Source: Oleisolibacter albus
GTDB lineage: Bacteria > Pseudomonadota > Alphaproteobacteria > Azospirillales > Azospirillaceae
Assembly (NCBI RefSeq): GCF_003336875.1
Contig: NZ_QGNJ01000011.1
Span: forward strand, 62,001 to 126,000
Reading direction: 5' to 3'
Length of the DNA: 64,000 bases
This document shows positions 24,184 through 34,692 of the stretch, piece by piece. A program made the translations under genes and the position numbers. Below the pieces are notes generated by a model. The model was given only the letters and a program-made list of their open reading frames with translations, was not told the DNA's origin and did not search any database. Every line of letters starts with the position of its first letter. Positions within the stretch are counted from its first letter, which is position 1.

Positions 24184-25752
24184 ATGCTGTTCAACTCGCC
24201 CGACTTCATCCTGGTCTTCCTGCCCGTCACGCTGACCGGCTTCTTCCTGATCGGGCGTGTGGCCGGACACCGGCCCGCCATCATCTGGCTGGCCTGCGCC
24301 TCCGTCGCCTTCTACGGCTATTGGCGGCTGGAGTTCCTGCCGCTGCTGCTGGGCTCGCTGGTCTTCAACTTCCTGGTTGGACGCAGGCTGGCGCGGCAGG
24401 CCAGCACGCCGCTGCTGGTCTTCGGCATCGTCACCAATCTGGCGCTGCTGGGCTGGTTCAAATATGCGGGCTTCCTGGCCGAGAGCATCGCCACGCTGCT
24501 GGCCCTGGATGTGCCGATCCCGCACATCATCCTGCCGCTGGCCATCTCCTTCTTCACCTTCCAGCAGATCGCCTTCCTGGTGGATGCCTATGACGGCACC
24601 TCGGAGGACCCGGATTTCTGGCGCTATGCCCTGTTCGTCACCTTCTTCCCGCACCTGATCGCCGGCCCGCTGGTGCACCACAAGGAGATGCTGGTCCAGT
24701 TCCAGCGGCCGGAAACATCGCGGCCGCAGCCGGACAGGATGACCCTGGGCCTGACGCTGTTCCTGATCGGCCTGTTCAAGAAGGTGGTGCTGGCGGACAA
24801 TCTGTCGCCCGTCGCCCTGGACGTCTATGGTCCGGCCCTGGACGGCGCCGTGCCGACGCTGGTGCAGGGCTGGGTCGGCGCCCTGGCCTATATGCTGCAG
24901 CTCTATTTCGACTTTTCCGGCTACAGCGACATGGCGGTGGGGCTGGGGCTGCTGTTCGGCATCCTGCTGCCGATCAATTTCAACAGCCCCTACAAGGCGC
25001 CCAGCATCATCGACTATTGGTCGCGCTGGCACATGACGCTGACGCGCTGGATCACGGCCTATATCTACAACCCCATGGTCCTGGCCCTGACCAAGCGGCG
25101 CTTGCGGGCCGGCAAGCCGCTGCTGCGCCGGAAGCAGGCCTCCGCCGGCGCGTTCCTGGTGCTGCTGGCCTGGCCCACCATCGCCACCATGGCCCTGGCC
25201 GGCCTCTGGCATGGCGCGGGCTGGCAGTTCCTGGTGTTCGGGCTGTTGCACGGGCTGTACCTGACCATCAACCATGGCTGGCGGAGCATCCGCCAGAGGC
25301 GGGGGATCGGCGCGGAAACGGGCCGGCTGTTCCGGCCGGTCGGCGTGCTGCTGACCTTTTTCTGCGTGACCGTGGCCTCGGTCTTCTTCAAGGCGGCCAG
25401 CGTCGGCCAGGCCATGACCATGCTGACCGGCATGGCCGGCCTGGGCCCCGACGGGTCGCTGGCCGAGCTGCTGCGCCTGCCGAAGCTGAGCCTGATCCTG
25501 CTGGCCGGCGGCTTCGCCATCGTCTGGATGCTGCCCAACAGCGTGGAGTGGCTGGGGCGCGACCGGCTGGGCCATGAGCCGGCGCCGGTTCCGGTCCCGG
25601 ACGTCCCGACCCCGCGGCCACGCTGGTCCCTTGGGGTTCCGCGCTGGCGGCCCACGCTGGCCCAGGGCATTGCCCTGGGCGTGATCGGCTGTCTGACCCT
25701 GATCCAGGCCCTGTCGATGAATCCGACGGAATTCCTGTATTTCACCTTCTAG
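24184..25752 (+). CDS. MBOAT-family O-acyltransferase (AlgI-like)
   Basis: A 522-residue polytopic membrane protein that moves acyl groups across or at the inner membrane onto polysaccharide. It starts MLFNSPDFILVFLPVTL as AlgI/DltB relatives do. TFFPHLIAGPLVHHKEM near residue 155 and the invariant catalytic histidine in GLWHGAGWQFLVFGLLHG near 340 are present. About ten to twelve helices are visible. The preceding ACP suggests an ACP-linked donor, and the next gene encodes an SGNH-type partner, as in alginate and cellulose acetylation systems. Confidence 0.92.
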   Translation: MLFNSPDFILVFLPVTLTGFFLIGRVAGHRPAIIWLACASVAFYGYWRLEFLPLLLGSLVFNFLVGRRLARQASTPLLVFGIVTNLALLGWFKYAGFLAESIATLLALDVPIPHIILPLAISFFTFQQIAFLVDAYDGTSEDPDFWRYALFVTFFPHLIAGPLVHHKEMLVQFQRPETSRPQPDRMTLGLTLFLIGLFKKVVLADNLSPVALDVYGPALDGAVPTLVQGWVGALAYMLQLYFDFSGYSDMAVGLGLLFGILLPINFNSPYKAPSIIDYWSRWHMTLTRWITAYIYNPMVLALTKRRLRAGKPLLRRKQASAGAFLVLLAWPTIATMALAGLWHGAGWQFLVFGLLHGLYLTINHGWRSIRQRRGIGAETGRLFRPVGVLLTFFCVTVASVFFKAASVGQAMTMLTGMAGLGPDGSLAELLRLPKLSLILLAGGFAIVWMLPNSVEWLGRDRLGHEPAPVPVPDVPTPRPRWSLGVPRWRPTLAQGIALGVIGCLTLIQALSMNPTEFLYFTF

Positions 25753-25761
25753 GAGGCCGCC

Positions 25762-26772
25762 ATGCACCGCTATCTCGTGGGATTGCTGGGCGGTGCCGCC
25801 GGGACACTGGCGCTGCTGGCCGGCGGATATTATGCGGCGCTGGGGCTGGCGCCGGACCGCGTGCCGGCACCGGCCATCACCCGGCTGGAGCATCTGGACG
25901 AGAAGCTGGCCTTCCTGCGCGCCCGGCCCGACCTGGACCCCACGGTGCTGGCCATCGGCTCGTCCATGACCTGGCGCCAGTTCGACGGCAGCGCCTTTGT
26001 CGCGATGGCCGGCGGCGAGGCGCATGTGCTGAACGGCGGGACGGCCTTCCTGAAGACGCACCAGACCCGGTTCGTGGCCGATTTCTATCTCGACCATTTT
26101 CCCAATGTGCGCACGGTGATCCAGATCACCAACCTGCCCGACTTCCGCCGGTGCCACAGCGAACCGGCGGAGATGTTCGACCGCGAGGACGCCGCCGCCT
26201 ATGCCTTCGGCCGCGACCCGGCGCTGCCCTTCTATCTCCGCTACTTCGCGCCCTACCGCTATCTGCGCACGGCCAGGGACCTGCCGCAGCAGCGGCGCCT
26301 GGGCGGGGGTGAGCTGGCGCTGGATCATTTCGGCAGCGGCCCGATCGGATCCCAGCGGGATCGCGGCCTGTTCTACGGCCCCATCGCCGTGGAGCGCGAC
26401 TGTATCGCGCCGCTGGTGGAACTGGCCCGGCGCATGGCCGCGCGCGGCATCCATTACGTCGTCGTCTTCGCCCCCGTCCACCCCGCCTATTTCGCCGCCT
26501 ATCCCGCCATGCGGACGGAAACCGAGGCGGTGGTGTCGCTGCTGCGGACGCATTTACGCCCCTACGAAGCCGAGGTCATCGCCATGCAAACCGAACCCGG
26601 CTACCGGCCGGCCGATTTCTATGACGCCTTCCACCTGCACTGGCCGGCGGTCCGGCGCCTGTCCCGCCAGATCGCCGACCGGCTGCAGGCACGGGGAACG
26701 CCCAACGGTGCCGCCCCCAACCTGACCAGCCGCGCCGCCAATGCCAGCCCGATCCCGGCGGTGGTGCAATGA
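25762..26772 (+). CDS. SGNH-like membrane-anchored protein, MBOAT partner
   Basis: A 336-residue protein with one N-terminal membrane helix (residues 5-27) and a periplasmic domain. IGSSMTW near residue 67 resembles the SGNH block I with its nucleophile serine, and DAFHLHW near 288-293 matches block V (D-x-x-H). Such proteins complete the acyl transfer from MBOAT to the polysaccharide, as AlgJ/AlgX-type proteins do. Similarity is by motif only, and I do not recognise a named family. The gene follows MBOAT by 9 bases and overlaps the next by 4. Confidence 0.7.
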   Translation: MHRYLVGLLGGAAGTLALLAGGYYAALGLAPDRVPAPAITRLEHLDEKLAFLRARPDLDPTVLAIGSSMTWRQFDGSAFVAMAGGEAHVLNGGTAFLKTHQTRFVADFYLDHFPNVRTVIQITNLPDFRRCHSEPAEMFDREDAAAYAFGRDPALPFYLRYFAPYRYLRTARDLPQQRRLGGGELALDHFGSGPIGSQRDRGLFYGPIAVERDCIAPLVELARRMAARGIHYVVVFAPVHPAYFAAYPAMRTETEAVVSLLRTHLRPYEAEVIAMQTEPGYRPADFYDAFHLHWPAVRRLSRQIADRLQARGTPNGAAPNLTSRAANASPIPAVVQ

Positions 26773-27710
26773 GCGGGGGCACGGATCATGAGGCCGACCT
26801 GGCCGGACGGCGGGTGCTGGTCGTGGGCGCCAGCGGCTTCCTGGGAGCGCATCTGACCCGGCGGCTGGCGGCGGCCGGGGCCGAAATCATCGCCTTCTCC
26901 CGCAGCGCCAGCCCGGAGCACTGGGCCGGGCAGACGGGTATCCGGCCCTGGCGCGGCGATGCCGCCGACCGGGCGCAGGTGGAGGCGGTGTTCGCCCAGA
27001 CGCGGCCGGACCTGGTCTATCACCTGACCAGCGACAGCCGCGGCGGGCGGGAAATCGCGCTGATCCCCGACAGCATCCGCAACGATGTCATGGCCACGCT
27101 GCTGGTCATGGAGGCGGTCCACCGCTTCGGCACCGGACGGCTGGTGCTGACGGCCAGCATGGAGGAGCCCATGGGGGAGGCCGGCAGCGCCGTCCCCTCC
27201 AGCCCCTATGCGGCGGCCAAATGGATGTCGGCCGGCTATGCCCGCATGCTGGCCGCCCTGCACGGGCTGCCGGCGGTGGTGCTGCGGCTGATGATGACCT
27301 ATGGGCCGGGGCAGAAGGACTACAAGGTGATCCCGGCCACCATCCTGGCGCTGCTGCGCGGCGCGCCGGCGACCCTCAGCAGCGGCGTGCGCCCGGTGGA
27401 CTGGGTCTATGTCGACGATGTGACGGAGGCCTTCGTGCGGGCCGGGCTGGCCCCCGATCCCGGCGCCGCCTCCATCGATATCGGCACGGGCCGGCTGACG
27501 ACGGTGCGCGACTGCCTGTCCCTGGTCGGCGCGCTGACCGGGCGGCCGGATCTGCTGCGGTTCGGCGGGCAGGCCGACCGTCCGCTGGAGATGGTGCGGG
27601 CGGCGGAGACGGAGGCGGCGGCACGGCTTCTGGGCTGGCGGGCCACGACCGGCCTGCGCGACGGGCTGGCCCGCACCATCGAGGCCTATGCCGGGCGGTG
27701 CGGCCCTTAG
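26769..27710 (+). CDS. NAD-dependent epimerase/dehydratase
   Basis: A 313-residue nucleotide-sugar short-chain dehydrogenase. The cofactor motif is VVGASGFLGAHL (residues 19-30). The catalytic stretch is SSPYAAAKWMSAGY near 145 (YxxxK). It overlaps the SGNH-like gene by 4 bases, so it belongs to the same transcript as the acylation genes. The exact sugar is unknown; UDP- or GDP-sugar 4-epimerase/reductase activity is plausible. It ends 15 bases before the end of a convergent gene. Confidence 0.82.
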   Translation: MSGGTDHEADLAGRRVLVVGASGFLGAHLTRRLAAAGAEIIAFSRSASPEHWAGQTGIRPWRGDAADRAQVEAVFAQTRPDLVYHLTSDSRGGREIALIPDSIRNDVMATLLVMEAVHRFGTGRLVLTASMEEPMGEAGSAVPSSPYAAAKWMSAGYARMLAALHGLPAVVLRLMMTYGPGQKDYKVIPATILALLRGAPATLSSGVRPVDWVYVDDVTEAFVRAGLAPDPGAASIDIGTGRLTTVRDCLSLVGALTGRPDLLRFGGQADRPLEMVRAAETEAAARLLGWRATTGLRDGLARTIEAYAGRCGP

Positions 27711-27725
27711 ATCCCGCCTTGGCGC

Positions 27726-29123
27726 TCAATAGGCGCCCTTGCTGGCCAGCATGGCATAGGGCGTGGTGGCGATGATGTGCAGGTCCAGCCAGATCGACCA
27801 GTTGCGGATATAGTAGCTGTCCAGCGCCTCCTGCACCCGCAGATCGCCATCACTGCGGGCGGAGATCTGCCAGAAGCCGGTCATGCCGGGCCGTACCGTC
27901 GCGCGCAGCCGCTGGAAGTCCTGCGGGAACTGGTCGAGATGGTAGGTGGGAAAGGGCCGAGGCCCCACCAGGCTCATGCTGCCGTTCAGCACATTGAACA
28001 GCTGCGGCAGCTCGTCCAGGCTGGATCTGCGCAGGAAGCTGCCGACGCCGGGGATGATGCGCGGGTCCTTCTTCAGCTTGAAATAGGTCTTCCATTCCTG
28101 CAGAGCGTCGGGATTGGTGTCCAGATAGGCCTGCAGATGCTGTTCGGCATCCACCCGCATGGTGCGGAACTTCCACATGCGGAAGGGCCGGCCATGCTGG
28201 CCGATCCGCGTCTGGCTGTAGAAAACGGGGCCGGGGCTGGTGAGCTTCAGCGCCGCCATGATGGCCAGCAGCGCCGGCAGGAAGGCCAGCAGGGCGGTCC
28301 CGGCCACCAGCTTGTCCAGGGCGATCTTCACCGCCATGGCCACCGGATTGGCCTGGCGCCGGCGATAGACCAGGCCGACGAAACCGCCGAGATCGTGCAG
28401 ATCCATGATGGCCCCGTCGGGACGGGCCGGGGCCGGCAGCAGCACGGCAGTGACCGGCCCCGTCGCGGCCGGCATGGCCTTGCCCCTGCCGGCCGGATCC
28501 GGCCAGGACAAGGACGTGTCATCCATGCTGGCGCGCGCCAGTACCATGCCGCCGAAATCAGCTCCGGCCGTCAGAAGATCGGCACCGGTCTGGCGGAAGC
28601 CGGTGTCGCCCAGCAGCAGGGTCGGGACCCGGGCGCGGAACAGGCCGGCCAGCATGGGCCGGACCATCCCCTCCATCACCAGCCCGACGGTCAGGCTGAC
28701 CAGCAGCAGCGTCAGCGGCAGCAACAGCCCGGCCGGGCCGGACGAGGTCAGGACCGCCTGGGCGGCGACCAGGGAAAAGGCGGCCGCCACCGCGGCCAGC
28801 CGCCGTTGCACCCGCACGGCGGCCACAGGCGCGCCGCTGCGGTACAGCCCCTGGGCCAGATGCCAGACCGGCAGCAGCAGCAGCACCGCCATGACACCGC
28901 TCTGCACGGCGGTGGCGCTGCCCAGATCGGCCGGCAATATCCGCGACGGCAACAGCCAGGACACCAGGGCTGTGAGGGTGGCCATCATGGTCAGTTCAAT
29001 GCCGAACTGGCTGACCTGGAACAGGCCATAGCGTGCGCGCCGCCCCTGGGCCGGGCGTTCCGCCACGACCACCGGTTCCTGGTCGATCGCGCGGTCTTCA
29101 GTCGAAAGCGCCTGTGTCATCAT
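27726..29123 (-). CDS. Polyprenyl-phosphate sugar-1-phosphate transferase (WbaP-like)
   Basis: A 465-residue membrane enzyme that starts the exopolysaccharide repeat by moving a sugar phosphate to undecaprenyl phosphate. The N-terminal 270 residues hold about four helices and a nucleotide-binding-like region. The catalytic C-terminal domain starts near 275 with a reentrant helix, followed by [32 protein letters not shown] and [13 protein letters not shown] (DE catalytic pair), then [11 protein letters not shown] and [13 protein letters not shown]. Its order and pattern match WbaP rather than the short WecP/PglC forms. It lies 40 bases after the UDP-xylose synthase gene on the same strand. Confidence 0.9.
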   Translation of the reverse strand: MMTQALSTEDRAIDQEPVVVAERPAQGRRARYGLFQVSQFGIELTMMATLTALVSWLLPSRILPADLGSATAVQSGVMAVLLLLPVWHLAQGLYRSGAPVAAVRVQRRLAAVAAAFSLVAAQAVLTSSGPAGLLLPLTLLLVSLTVGLVMEGMVRPMLAGLFRARVPTLLLGDTGFRQTGADLLTAGADFGGMVLARASMDDTSLSWPDPAGRGKAMPAATGPVTAVLLPAPARPDGAIMDLHDLGGFVGLVYRRRQANPVAMAVKIALDKLVAGTALLAFLPALLAIMAALKLTSPGPVFYSQTRIGQHGRPFRMWKFRTMRVDAEQHLQAYLDTNPDALQEWKTYFKLKKDPRIIPGVGSFLRRSSLDELPQLFNVLNGSMSLVGPRPFPTYHLDQFPQDFQRLRATVRPGMTGFWQISARSDGDLRVQEALDSYYIRNWSIWLDLHIIATTPYAMLASKGAY

Positions 29124-29163
29124 GCCGTTCCGCTTACCCGTCCTTCGTTCCGCGCCGCCGGTA

Positions 29164-30186
<1,023 letters not shown>

Positions 30187-30617
30187 GGGGCCTCCAGAAG
30201 CGAAGAATGGTCGGCGCGGAGCCAGCCTTGGCGCAGGGACGGGCCGTGGCCGCGTGATCCCCGCTGATCAGCCAATGCACGCTTGAACAGGTCGGCTCCG
30301 ACGTTTGATCCGGCTTGTCGTGAGAACGTTCGCTCTGTGTTGCGGAAATGCAAATGAACGAAGCGTCCTTATCGCATAAGTCTGCGATTGCGAACAGTAA
30401 TATAGGTTGATTGTGCGGCGCAGTGCCAATAATGGGATGATACGGCTGTCGTGATATGTTTTCTAATTAATCCGCTAATGCACTGCTTTTACACGCGAGA
30501 AAGGGCTGGTTTGGGGTCATAAAATCACCTGAACGGGTGAGTTATTGGGAAATATTATGGATTGTCCCTGGCGATGGGGGTAGGAGAGGTGGTGTCTGTC
30601 CATCCCCCGCGCGGCGA
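30187..30617. other. AT-richer gene-free region upstream of uxs
   Basis: 431 bases without a gene and clearly less GC-rich than the surroundings. It should hold the promoter of the uxs-wbaP unit on the minus strand. Features seen are ATCGCA-TAAGTC-TGCGAT (30371-30388), GAACGTTC near 30325, and TCACC/GGTGA arms near 30525-30540. The 11-mer TAAGTCTGCGA at 30377 recurs upstream of the RTX gene. Confidence 0.6.
30371..30388 (-). promoter_or_regulatory. Inverted repeat ATCGCA-N6-TGCGAT upstream of uxs
   Basis: Six-base arms around TAAGTC. The string TAAGTCTGCGA within it is also found 99-109 bases before the RTX gene start at 34791, in the same orientation to its gene, which suggests a shared regulator of polysaccharide genes. 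Confidence 0.45.
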
Positions 30618-31811
30618 TCACCGCTCCGGAAGCAGTGTGGCTCCGGCCGAACGGGGCTCGCCCGTCCGCGTGCGCGGGGCCAGAAGCGGCAGCAGCAGCC
30701 GGAGATAGGCACCGGTGGCTTCCTCCGCCGTGAAGGCGGCGGCCCGCTGTTGCAGGGCGGCGCGGTCCGGCGGCTGCTCCAGGGTGCCCTCCAGCGCCTT
30801 GGCCAGGGCCGGCGCCTCGCCCACGGGCACCAGGGCGCCGAGCAGTCCGCCCTCCAGAATTTCAGCGGGGCCGTGCGGGCAGTTGGTGCTGACGACGGGG
30901 GTGCCGCAGGCCAGAGCCTCCACCAGCACCAGCCCGAACCCCTCGAAACGGGAGGACAGGACCAGCAGATCGGCCTGGCGGATGAAGGGCAGCGGGTTGG
31001 CGCGGGTGCCGGCGAACCAGACATCGCCGGCGATGCCCAGATCCGCGGCCAGCCGCTCCAGGTCGCCGCGGCGGCTGCCGTCGCCCACCAGCACCAGCCG
31101 TGCAGCGCGCTGCCGGCGCAGCAGCGCGAAGGCGTGCAGCAGGGTGGGGATGTCCTTCTGATCCTCAAGCCGGCCGACGCAGACCAGGACGGGAACCCGA
31201 TGGTCCCTGTTTGCGGGGCTGTACCATGATCCGAACGCCGGATCCTCGACCGGCTCGGCCGCCCGCGCGGCGAAGGTCTCATCGACGACCGGATTGTAGA
31301 TGGTGCAGATCCGACGCCGCGGGATGCAGGCCGTGGCCGCCCAGTCGCAGGCCACTCCTTCGGACACGGCCACATAGCCGGCCGTCCAGTGCTGGGTCCA
31401 GCGGTAGAGACCGGGCAGGAGGCGATGGGAGAGCGAATCGCTGGCCGCTGTCTGGGCCGACAGGGCATTGTGCTGGCAGGCCACCACCTTGGTGCCGGTG
31501 CCAAGGGCGGCCAGGGTGGCCATGATGTTGCCATGCCCCAGATGGCTGATCAGAACCTGCGGGCGTTGCCGCCGCAGCAGACGGGCCAGCCGGGGCAGCG
31601 CCTCCAGCTTGCGCCCGGCCTCCAGGGACAGGACGGGGCAGCCGGCGGGCACCTCGCCGCGCAATTCCCCCTGGTCGCGGTCGACGATCAGCAGCGGCGG
31701 CAGGCCGTGCGCGCCCAATCCGCGGGCCAGCCGCAGCACCACGGCGGCAACGCCCCCCATGGCGAAGTCCGGCAGATACATGGCGAGGGGAGGGCGGGGG
31801 GACTTGGTCAT
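30618..31811 (-). CDS. Glycosyltransferase family 4
   Basis: A 397-residue GT-B retaining glycosyltransferase. The N-terminal acceptor domain starts MYLPDFAMGGVAAVVLRLA, typical of GT4. The donor domain has VCVGRLEDQKDIPTLLHAF near residue 205 and SRFEGFGLVLVEALACGTPVVSTNCP near 280-305 is split by its E-x7-E motif. The ATG at 31811 is selected since homology begins a few residues later; upstream open frame has no family features. It adds a sugar to the exopolysaccharide unit on the cytosolic face. It follows the RTX gene, from which it is separated by a terminator. Confidence 0.87.
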   Translation of the reverse strand: MTKSPRPPLAMYLPDFAMGGVAAVVLRLARGLGAHGLPPLLIVDRDQGELRGEVPAGCPVLSLEAGRKLEALPRLARLLRRQRPQVLISHLGHGNIMATLAALGTGTKVVACQHNALSAQTAASDSLSHRLLPGLYRWTQHWTAGYVAVSEGVACDWAATACIPRRRICTIYNPVVDETFAARAAEPVEDPAFGSWYSPANRDHRVPVLVCVGRLEDQKDIPTLLHAFALLRRQRAARLVLVGDGSRRGDLERLAADLGIAGDVWFAGTRANPLPFIRQADLLVLSSRFEGFGLVLVEALACGTPVVSTNCPHGPAEILEGGLLGALVPVGEAPALAKALEGTLEQPPDRAALQQRAAAFTAEEATGAYLRLLLPLLAPRTRTGEPRSAGATLLPER

Positions 31812-31894
31812 GGCGGGGCTCCATTTTCCCTGATCCTGGGGAAACAGCGGGGCGTCCGCGATGGCGCATCCGTTTGATCGTCCGAAAGAAAGAA

Positions 31895-31917
31895 GCCCCG
31901 GCGGAAACCGCCGGGGC
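31895..31917 (-). terminator. Rho-independent terminator after the RTX gene
   Basis: On the minus strand, GCCCCGGCGG pairs with CCGCCGGGGC across a TTT loop (10-bp perfect stem), followed by TTCTTTCTTTC. It is 37 bases past the RTX gene stop and before the GT4 gene. The same ten-base arm forms the terminator at 39792. Confidence 0.88.
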
Positions 31918-31953
31918 CAGGGAAACGGGGGGATGCGCGAGCCGTCGGGCCTG

Positions 31954-34692
31954 TCAGAGCAGCAGGCCGCTGCTGTTGACATGCAGCAGGAAGGTGTCGT
32001 GGCCGATGACGGTGTCGTGGCCGTCATAGGCCGTCACCACCACTTCGTGCGTACCGCTGTCCCAGCTTTTCGGCGTCATGGTCAGATGGTCGCCATTGTA
32101 GCTCATCCAGGAAGGCAGGCCGTCCTTGCCGTCCACCGCCAGCTTCAGGGTGGCGTCATGGCCGAACTTCTGCTCCGGCACATCGAACTTGAAGTAGCTG
32201 CCCGTCTTCACCGCCATGTCGGCGATGATGCCGGGAGGCGCAACCGGCGCCGGCAGCGGGGCGGGCTCGGCGATCAGGGGCAGCTTGCCGGTGCTGTTCA
32301 CGGTCAGGCTGAAAGCATCCTCGACCTTGGTGCCGGATGCGGTGGTGATGACGGCCTTGAGGTCCAGGGTGCCCATGTCCCAGCTTTTGGCCTGGCCCGT
32401 GAGCGACGTGCCGTCGAAGTTGATCCAACTGGGCAGCGCGCTGCCATCGGCCTGGACGATGCCGACCTTGGTGCCGGCGCCCAGACTGTCATAGCCGGGC
32501 ACCGCCAGTTTGAACCAGGCACCAACTTTCACCGCCTGGTCCTTCAGCAGATCCGGCGCCGTAGGGGTGGTGGGCACCGTCGGCGTGGTCGGAGCGGTGG
32601 GCGTTGCCGGTGTGCCCGGTGCGGCCGGAAGGGTGCCGGTGCTGTTGACGGTCAGGGCAAAGGCGTCCGCCATCTTGGTTCCAGACGCGGTGGTGATGAC
32701 GGCCTTGAGGTCCAGGGTGCCCATGTCCCAGCTTTTGGCCTGGCCCGTGATGTATTTGCCGTCGAAGCCAAGCCAGCTGGGCAGATCGCCGCCATCGGCC
32801 TGGACGATGCTGACCTTGGTGCCGGCGCCCAGACTGTCATAGCCGGGCACCGCCAGTTTGAACCAGGCACCAACTTTCACCGCCTGATCCTTCAGCAGAT
32901 CCGGCGCCATGGGGGTGGTGGGGGTCGTGGGGGGCGTGGGCGTGGTCGGTGTAGTCGGGGTGGTCGGCGTTGTGGGGGGCGTGGCCGGGACCAGCGTGCC
33001 GCCGGTCCCGCCCATGGCGGTGTTGATGTTCTCCGCCGTCAGCGCCGTGGCCTGCACCCCCTTCAGTGTGGTCAGGGTCACGGGCGCCCCTTTGCCGGCG
33101 CCGCCGTCCACATCGATCTGCACCAGCGTATCGGCGCCGGACTGCACCAGCTTGAGATAGCCGCCGCCAACCGCATCCTTGAACATCAGGCCGGAGCGCA
33201 CCATCAGGGCGCCCAGGTCCAGCACGTCGCCGGACTTGCCGGTCTGGAAGTCGGTGATGACGTCGCCCTTCTCGCTGATGTCATTGTACATGAAGTGGTC
33301 GCGGCCGCTGCCGCCGGTCAGGGTGTCTGCACCGACACCGCCCCAGATCACATCATCGCCACCAAGGCCGGACAGGGTGTCGTTTCCGGCACCGCCCAGC
33401 AGGATGTCCAGCTTGGCGCTGCCGGTGACGGTATCGTTCTCGCCGATGGCCGAGGTGCTCTGGGCGACGTTGGCCACCTCCACCGCGCTGCTGTCATAGA
33501 TCTTGTAGGACATCTTGGTGTCGAAGCTGGAGTTCGTCACGCTGCTGTCCGTGACGGCGCCCGCCGTGTAGACGGTCTTGTCCTTGATGTCGTTGAGCGT
33601 GATGTTGTCCAGCGTCAGCCGCTGGGCATCGTTGTCGCCATAGCGGAACAGCTGCACGCCGCGCCCGGAACTGTCGGCCCCGCTGTTCTGCATGGTCACG
33701 TCCAGCCCGCGCAGCACGGCCAGCTGGCTGCCGCCGAAGGCGAAGACATGGTCGTAGAGGGTGTGGTTCGCCTCGGAATGGGTGGAATAGGAGCCGCTGC
33801 TGCTGTCATAGGTGACGGCGTTGCGCACGGTCATGTGCAGGTCGCCGCCATATTTGACGATGTCGGAATTGGCGGGGTCTGACCCGCTGTTGTTGTCGGT
33901 GGTGTGGCGGGTGTTCTGGCCATAGATGCCGTCCACCAGCGTGCCGTAGGACTGGGCGGAGTGGACACCGTAGCCGTAATGGCCGTTGGCGATATCGTCC
34001 TTGAGATCGATGACGGCCACGTTGGTGGCCTTGGCATTGACCGTGTTGACGAAGTCGATGCCGGGGCCGCCGCCGTCCCGCACCATCACCTTGTCCACCT
34101 GCGGGCCGACCGTGCTGTTGATGCTGACCAGCGGCGAACCGCTGACGCCGTTGCCCTTGATGGTGCCGTTCTGCAGGGCGAAGGCGCCCGGCTCGAAGGC
34201 GGCGGCGCGGATGTTGGTCTTGTAGAGGCCGGCATCTTCCACCGGCGGCTCGCAGATCAGGGTGTTGCCCTGGATGGCCACGACCTTGGTGGCCTGGCCG
34301 ATGCGCACGGCGTTGGTGCTGGTGTGGGTGCCGCCGGGCAGCTTGTCGTCGGCGCCGATCTTGATCCAGTCGCCGACCTGGATGTTCTGGGGTGCGCTTT
34401 TGAAGGTGACCGCGGTCTGGTCGCCCTTGGCCGTGACGGCGGAGACGCCCTGTGTTGTCTCCAGCCCGCCCATGACCTTGAACACGCTGCCCATGGAGGC
34501 GCCCTGCTGCAGCGTGGAGCCGTTGAGATCCACCGTGATCGACTGGCCGTTGAGATCAACGGCCAGCGTCTGGTCCACCCGGATCACTTCGTCCTTGGGG
34601 AAGACGATCCGGGTGTCAGTGCCGGCCTTTTCGATGGCCGACAGAATTTCCTGTGTCGTCACGCCGGAGCGCAAAGTGATCACAGTGGTCAT
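31954..34692 (-). CDS. RTX beta-helix protein with repeated cadherin-like domains, probable type I secretion substrate
   Basis: A 912-residue protein with no signal peptide. Residues 1-400 look like a right-handed parallel beta-helix of the pectate-lyase/epimerase kind (ITVDLNGSTLQQG; many short N-rich turns). Residues about 425-475 hold RTX calcium-binding nonapeptides (GGAGNDTLSGLGGDD, GGSGRDHF). After a Pro/Thr-rich linker near 575 come three immunoglobulin/cadherin-like modules, each starting with a KxGxxFKxxVP pattern; the first two are nearly identical 116-residue units. RTX repeats and absence of a Sec signal indicate type I export. Context suggests a polysaccharide lyase, epimerase or matrix protein. 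No catalytic residues are certain. Confidence 0.85.
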   Translation of the reverse strand: MTTVITLRSGVTTQEILSAIEKAGTDTRIVFPKDEVIRVDQTLAVDLNGQSITVDLNGSTLQQGASMGSVFKVMGGLETTQGVSAVTAKGDQTAVTFKSAPQNIQVGDWIKIGADDKLPGGTHTSTNAVRIGQATKVVAIQGNTLICEPPVEDAGLYKTNIRAAAFEPGAFALQNGTIKGNGVSGSPLVSINSTVGPQVDKVMVRDGGGPGIDFVNTVNAKATNVAVIDLKDDIANGHYGYGVHSAQSYGTLVDGIYGQNTRHTTDNNSGSDPANSDIVKYGGDLHMTVRNAVTYDSSSGSYSTHSEANHTLYDHVFAFGGSQLAVLRGLDVTMQNSGADSSGRGVQLFRYGDNDAQRLTLDNITLNDIKDKTVYTAGAVTDSSVTNSSFDTKMSYKIYDSSAVEVANVAQSTSAIGENDTVTGSAKLDILLGGAGNDTLSGLGGDDVIWGGVGADTLTGGSGRDHFMYNDISEKGDVITDFQTGKSGDVLDLGALMVRSGLMFKDAVGGGYLKLVQSGADTLVQIDVDGGAGKGAPVTLTTLKGVQATALTAENINTAMGGTGGTLVPATPPTTPTTPTTPTTPTPPTTPTTPMAPDLLKDQAVKVGAWFKLAVPGYDSLGAGTKVSIVQADGGDLPSWLGFDGKYITGQAKSWDMGTLDLKAVITTASGTKMADAFALTVNSTGTLPAAPGTPATPTAPTTPTVPTTPTAPDLLKDQAVKVGAWFKLAVPGYDSLGAGTKVGIVQADGSALPSWINFDGTSLTGQAKSWDMGTLDLKAVITTASGTKVEDAFSLTVNSTGKLPLIAEPAPLPAPVAPPGIIADMAVKTGSYFKFDVPEQKFGHDATLKLAVDGKDGLPSWMSYNGDHLTMTPKSWDSGTHEVVVTAYDGHDTVIGHDTFLLHVNSSGLLL
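32286..32909. repeat. Two near-identical 348-bp-period repeats within the RTX gene
   Basis: Copies at about 32286-32561 and 32634-32909 are offset by 348 bp (116 codons) and share long exact stretches, for example around the GCCCATGTCCCAGC string. They encode the first two cadherin-like modules (VKVGAWFKLAVPGYDSLGAG). The similarity at DNA level implies recent duplication or gene conversion. Confidence 0.85.
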
